Assembly (NCBI GenBank): GCA_002838205.1
Contig: CP017950.1
Coordinates: forward strand, 1,370,858-1,434,857
Direction: 5' to 3'
Length of the DNA: 64,000 nt
Origin: Tenericutes bacterium MZ-XQ
Lineage (GTDB): Bacteria > Bacillota_I > Bacilli_A > Acholeplasmatales > Acholeplasmataceae
Each line of letters starts with the position of its first letter. Position 1 is the stretch's first letter. A program made the position numbers and the translations under genes. The notes under the pieces were generated by a model. The model was given only the letters and a program-made list of their open reading frames with translations. It ran no database searches and was not told the DNA's origin. Of this stretch, positions 61,309 through 64,000 are shown piece after piece.

Positions 61309-62898
61309 TTATCTTATTTTTGATTCAACTCCGTTGTGAAACATAAAAGTGATACTTGAATCTCTATGTACCGTTGCCCCATCTACTAAGAGCATCCAAA
61401 TTCTCTCATTCCAGTCGCTAAGTTCATCTTCTGATTTAGATAGGCTTGCAATAAAAGCTTGCATTTTAAGTGCTTGTCCTTGTCTGTCATTTCTTTGTTT
61501 AAGAAGTTCTTCTCGTTTGGCTTGCAACTTATCGTAACGATTTGATAACTCTTCATACTTCTTGTTGTAATTTTCTATGCTATCACTTGTTTTAGAGTTT
61601 TCATTTACCAGCTTGCTTACCAACTCTGAAGTTATGAATAGTTCATCATCTAAATCTCTGATTTCATCATCAATCTTTGTCATATCAGTCAGTAATTCGA
61701 TGATTTCTTCTGAGTCTTGAATGATCCTTCTCTTATCTTCCATAACGAGATTATAAGCCTTGAGGAACTTGAGTTTAATATCCTCTTCTTTAAGATTAGG
61801 TGTTAGACACTTTTCTTTATGTTTATGAAACTTATTATTGCATTGATATACAAATCTTGAGTATTTGCTATTGGAATGCCATTTCTTTTTGCCATAGAAT
61901 CCTCCACAGTCCTCACATATCAGTTTTGATGCAAATACATCAGATGATGAGTATTTAGCACCAATTCTTTCTCTTCGTTTAAGTTCAATTTGAACCTGTT
62001 CCCACATATCTCTGTCAATGATCGCTGGATGACTATTTTCAACATAGTACTGAGGAATTTGTCCGTTATTCTTAACCATTTTATGATCAAGATAGTTTTC
62101 AGTATAAGTCTTTTGAAGGAGTGCATCACCTTTATACTTCTCATTGGTAAGAATTGAATTCACATTATTTTTGGTCCAATTCGTTTTACCAGTGGGGGTT
62201 TTTACTTGCTTTGATTTCAAATAGTTTGCTATGCCTGTTGCAGTCTTTCCTTCAACCAAAAACATCTTATAAATCATTTTGACAATCTCTGCTTGATCTT
62301 CATCAATCACAATCTTTTCATCTTCTTTCTTATAGCCTAGAAACGATTTATAAGCAAATGAAACTTTACCCTGTTGAAAGCCGACTCTCTTACCCCATGT
62401 CACGTTTTGACTGATTGAACGTGATTCTTCTTGAGCGATTGATGCCATGATCGTTAATATGAGTTCACTTTTGGGATCTAGCGTCCAGAGATTTTCTTTT
62501 TCGAAGAACACCTCAACACCGTTATCTTTTAGTTTTCTAACATAAGATATGGTGTCTAATGTATTTCTTGCGAATCTTGATATGGACTTAGTAATGATTA
62601 GATTTATCTTTCCATTTAATGCGTCTGCGATCATTTTATTAAAGCCTACACGTCTTTTTGTATTAGTCCCAGAGATACCTTCATCTGCATAAACGTTTAT
62701 ATACTCCCAATCTGGCTTATCTTCTATAAACTTCTTGTAATAGGTGACTTGAGCTTCATAGCTAGTATATTGTTCGTCTGAGTTGGTAGAAACTCTTGCA
62801 TAGGCTGCGACTTTCTTAACTGCCATTTGATTAAGTGGCATTTGTGTTAATGGGTGAATCGTAGATGGAATGACAGTAACCTTAGCCATGATGAACAC
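61309..62898 (-). CDS. Large serine recombinase
   Basis: 529 aa. Resolvase domain with nucleophile in AAYARVSTNSDEQYTS near 32, LIITKSISRFARNTLD near 97 and ESRSISQNVTWG near 155; then a recombinase domain, zinc ribbon (KLICEDCGGFYGKKKW near 338) and coiled coil. It overlaps the next recombinase by 17 bases. Tandem recombinases like these sit at the ends of ICE-like or SCC-like elements. Confidence 0.9.
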   Translation of the reverse strand: MFIMAKVTVIPSTIHPLTQMPLNQMAVKKVAAYARVSTNSDEQYTSYEAQVTYYKKFIEDKPDWEYINVYADEGISGTNTKRRVGFNKMIADALNGKINLIITKSISRFARNTLDTISYVRKLKDNGVEVFFEKENLWTLDPKSELILTIMASIAQEESRSISQNVTWGKRVGFQQGKVSFAYKSFLGYKKEDEKIVIDEDQAEIVKMIYKMFLVEGKTATGIANYLKSKQVKTPTGKTNWTKNNVNSILTNEKYKGDALLQKTYTENYLDHKMVKNNGQIPQYYVENSHPAIIDRDMWEQVQIELKRRERIGAKYSSSDVFASKLICEDCGGFYGKKKWHSNSKYSRFVYQCNNKFHKHKEKCLTPNLKEEDIKLKFLKAYNLVMEDKRRIIQDSEEIIELLTDMTKIDDEIRDLDDELFITSELVSKLVNENSKTSDSIENYNKKYEELSNRYDKLQAKREELLKQRNDRQGQALKMQAFIASLSKSEDELSDWNERIWMLLVDGATVHRDSSITFMFHNGVESKIR

Positions 62899-64000
62899 CT
62901 CCCTGATGTTGTTTCAATGCTCTTTGTTTTGCCTTCTCCCTCATTTCAGGCGTCCAAGCTTCACTTCTTGAGCTTTTGTTCCAAGACTGTTCAACACTTG
63001 TTTCATCTTTAAATTGAAAAATAAGTTTGTTTTCGGGCATCACGAGTACCTGCTTAACTTTTGATTTTAATACTTCTTCATCAAAGGATCTAATTTTCAA
63101 TATTGTTTTAGCAGCTTTTTTAATTTCTCTGTCTGGTACTTGTTTAGATGGGCAAGCTTCTATTCCTTTCGTTACTGAAAGTGAACATTTCCATATTTCG
63201 TTATGTGGTGTGGTTTTATGAGTATATGCTTTACCACAAATCCCACACTTTATCATGCCCTTGAAAGCTTGAGGTTTTTTATTTATTCTTGGTTTGATTC
63301 TTTCAGCTCGTTGTTTTCTTATTTCTTGAACTTTATCAAATAGATCCTTGCTAATAATCGCCTCATGATTCTTTTTAACTGCATACTGGTCAAGCTCACC
63401 TGAATTGATGATTTTTCTTTTAGATAAGTGATTCTCTCTAAATGTCTTTTGAAGTATCAGATCGCCTGTGTAGTTATAGTTGGATAATATGGTCATGATG
63501 CTTGATCTATTCCATTTTGCTGAATTCTTCGGAATGATACCTCGTTCATCAAGGATTTTGCCGATTGTATCGGCACCATATCCAGCAATGTATAATTGAT
63601 AAATCTGTTGTACGATCTTAGCTTCATCTGGTATTACGATGAAACGTTTGTCTTCAAGTGCATATCCTAAACATGGTTTGCCGCCCCATAGAATACCTTG
63701 CTCAAAGTCTTTCTTGATTCTCCATTTCATGTTCTCCGATGTGCTTCTGGATTCCTCTTGAGCAAATGTCGCAAGGAACGTTAGAATCATTTCACCTTCA
63801 CCGCTCAAGGTATGCACGTTCTGTTCCTCAAAGAACACATCAATACCTAATGACTTCAATTCTCTAACGGTTTCTAATAAAATGACTGTGTTTCGAGCAA
63901 ATCTTGATATCGATTTGGTGATGATCATATCTATCTTCCCCGCTCTACTATCCTCAAGTAAATTTTGAAACTCCAATCGTGAATCTTTAGTACCAGTTAA
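62882..64000 (-). CDS. Serine recombinase, N-terminus outside window
   Basis: The frame is open to the window edge (LTGTKDSRLEFQNLLEDSRA), so the start and catalytic serine lie outside. Visible: MIITKSISRFARNT, FEEQNVHTLSGEGEMI, recombinase domain, zinc ribbon (MIKCGICGKAYTHKTTPHNE) and a charged tail rich in K/Q/H (EKAKQRALKQHQGGVHHG). Partner of 61309-62898. Confidence 0.9.
   Translation of the reverse strand, partial: LTGTKDSRLEFQNLLEDSRAGKIDMIITKSISRFARNTVILLETVRELKSLGIDVFFEEQNVHTLSGEGEMILTFLATFAQEESRSTSENMKWRIKKDFEQGILWGGKPCLGYALEDKRFIVIPDEAKIVQQIYQLYIAGYGADTIGKILDERGIIPKNSAKWNRSSIMTILSNYNYTGDLILQKTFRENHLSKRKIINSGELDQYAVKKNHEAIISKDLFDKVQEIRKQRAERIKPRINKKPQAFKGMIKCGICGKAYTHKTTPHNEIWKCSLSVTKGIEACPSKQVPDREIKKAAKTILKIRSFDEEVLKSKVKQVLVMPENKLIFQFKDETSVEQSWNKSSRSEAWTPEMREKAKQRALKQHQGGVHHG

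Noticed and set aside
1-64000. Mycoplasma-type code with TGA as tryptophan
   Set aside because: TGA is the natural stop in several overlapping gene pairs (ATGA), and tryptophan positions in recognised proteins use TGG.

Overview
The window is AT-rich DNA from a low-GC Gram-positive lineage. Gene content fits a Mollicute-like or Acholeplasma/Izemoplasma-type member of the Bacillota, but that placement is inference. The standard code applies: TGA ends several genes (ATGA overlaps at 13990-13993, 12285-12288 and 40040-40043). No gene can be tied to a named species from sequence alone.

1-16.75 kb is the right part of a prophage. A divergent lysogeny switch (Cro-like 14486-14680, repressor-like 14866-15216) has a consensus leftward promoter and palindromic operators. 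A large serine recombinase (15264-16778) follows at the chromosomal edge. The leftward lytic genes run down to 1: small regulators, an ASCH protein, a NUMOD-like protein, a tyrosine recombinase, a possible clamp-like protein, zinc proteins, a replisome organizer with internal iterons (possible phage origin), a DnaC/DnaI-like loader, PcfK/PcfJ homologues, a small-terminase-like protein and an HNH/P-loop protein. Three rightward membrane-anchored genes (8748-10981) and a 54-codon gene sit in a cargo locus, beside a duplicated fragment of the tyrosine recombinase 3' end.

16.7-38.3 kb is chromosomal housekeeping and accessory DNA: an M50-like protease, tRNA-Gly with a consensus promoter, membrane proteins, an aromatic-acid-exporter-like protein, DUF402, LURP-one and DUF2804 proteins, a chromate-transporter-like protein, an amino acid permease, acetyltransferases, a C39-like lipoprotein, a zincin with a C-terminal HhH, and an RsgA GTPase behind an attenuator-like leader with an 11-codon peptide. 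An IS3-family element (23610-24932) splits one GrpB-nucleotidyltransferase gene. Removing it with one TCAT target copy restores a 340-codon frame.

38.4-52.1 kb is the most unusual part. Six copies of a noncoding element (full form about 270-300 bp) alternate with minus-strand genes. The full form has 2-3 ATCGTGTAA-like repeats, a terminator-like hairpin, the block CCTATTTTAATACAA and 2-4 copies of TACGCACCC, with both repeat types spaced near 20 bp. The genes between are typical accessory cargo: toxin-antitoxin (one intact, one decayed), XRE regulators fused to or beside membrane proteins (one pair duplicated), a secreted protease operon and a strongly cationic amphipathic repeat protein. The layout recalls a gene-cassette array, but no integron integrase is visible.

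52.1-61.2 kb holds a GNAT gene, a 5'-truncated COG1373-type ATPase, a GT4 glycosyltransferase with a probable one-base frameshift, a patatin-like lipase, and a likely operon of two ABC ATPases, an ABC-2 permease, a HAD hydrolase, DegV and a TetR regulator behind a promoter flanked by an inverted repeat. At 61.3-64 kb two overlapping serine recombinases mark the edge of another mobile element that continues outside the window.
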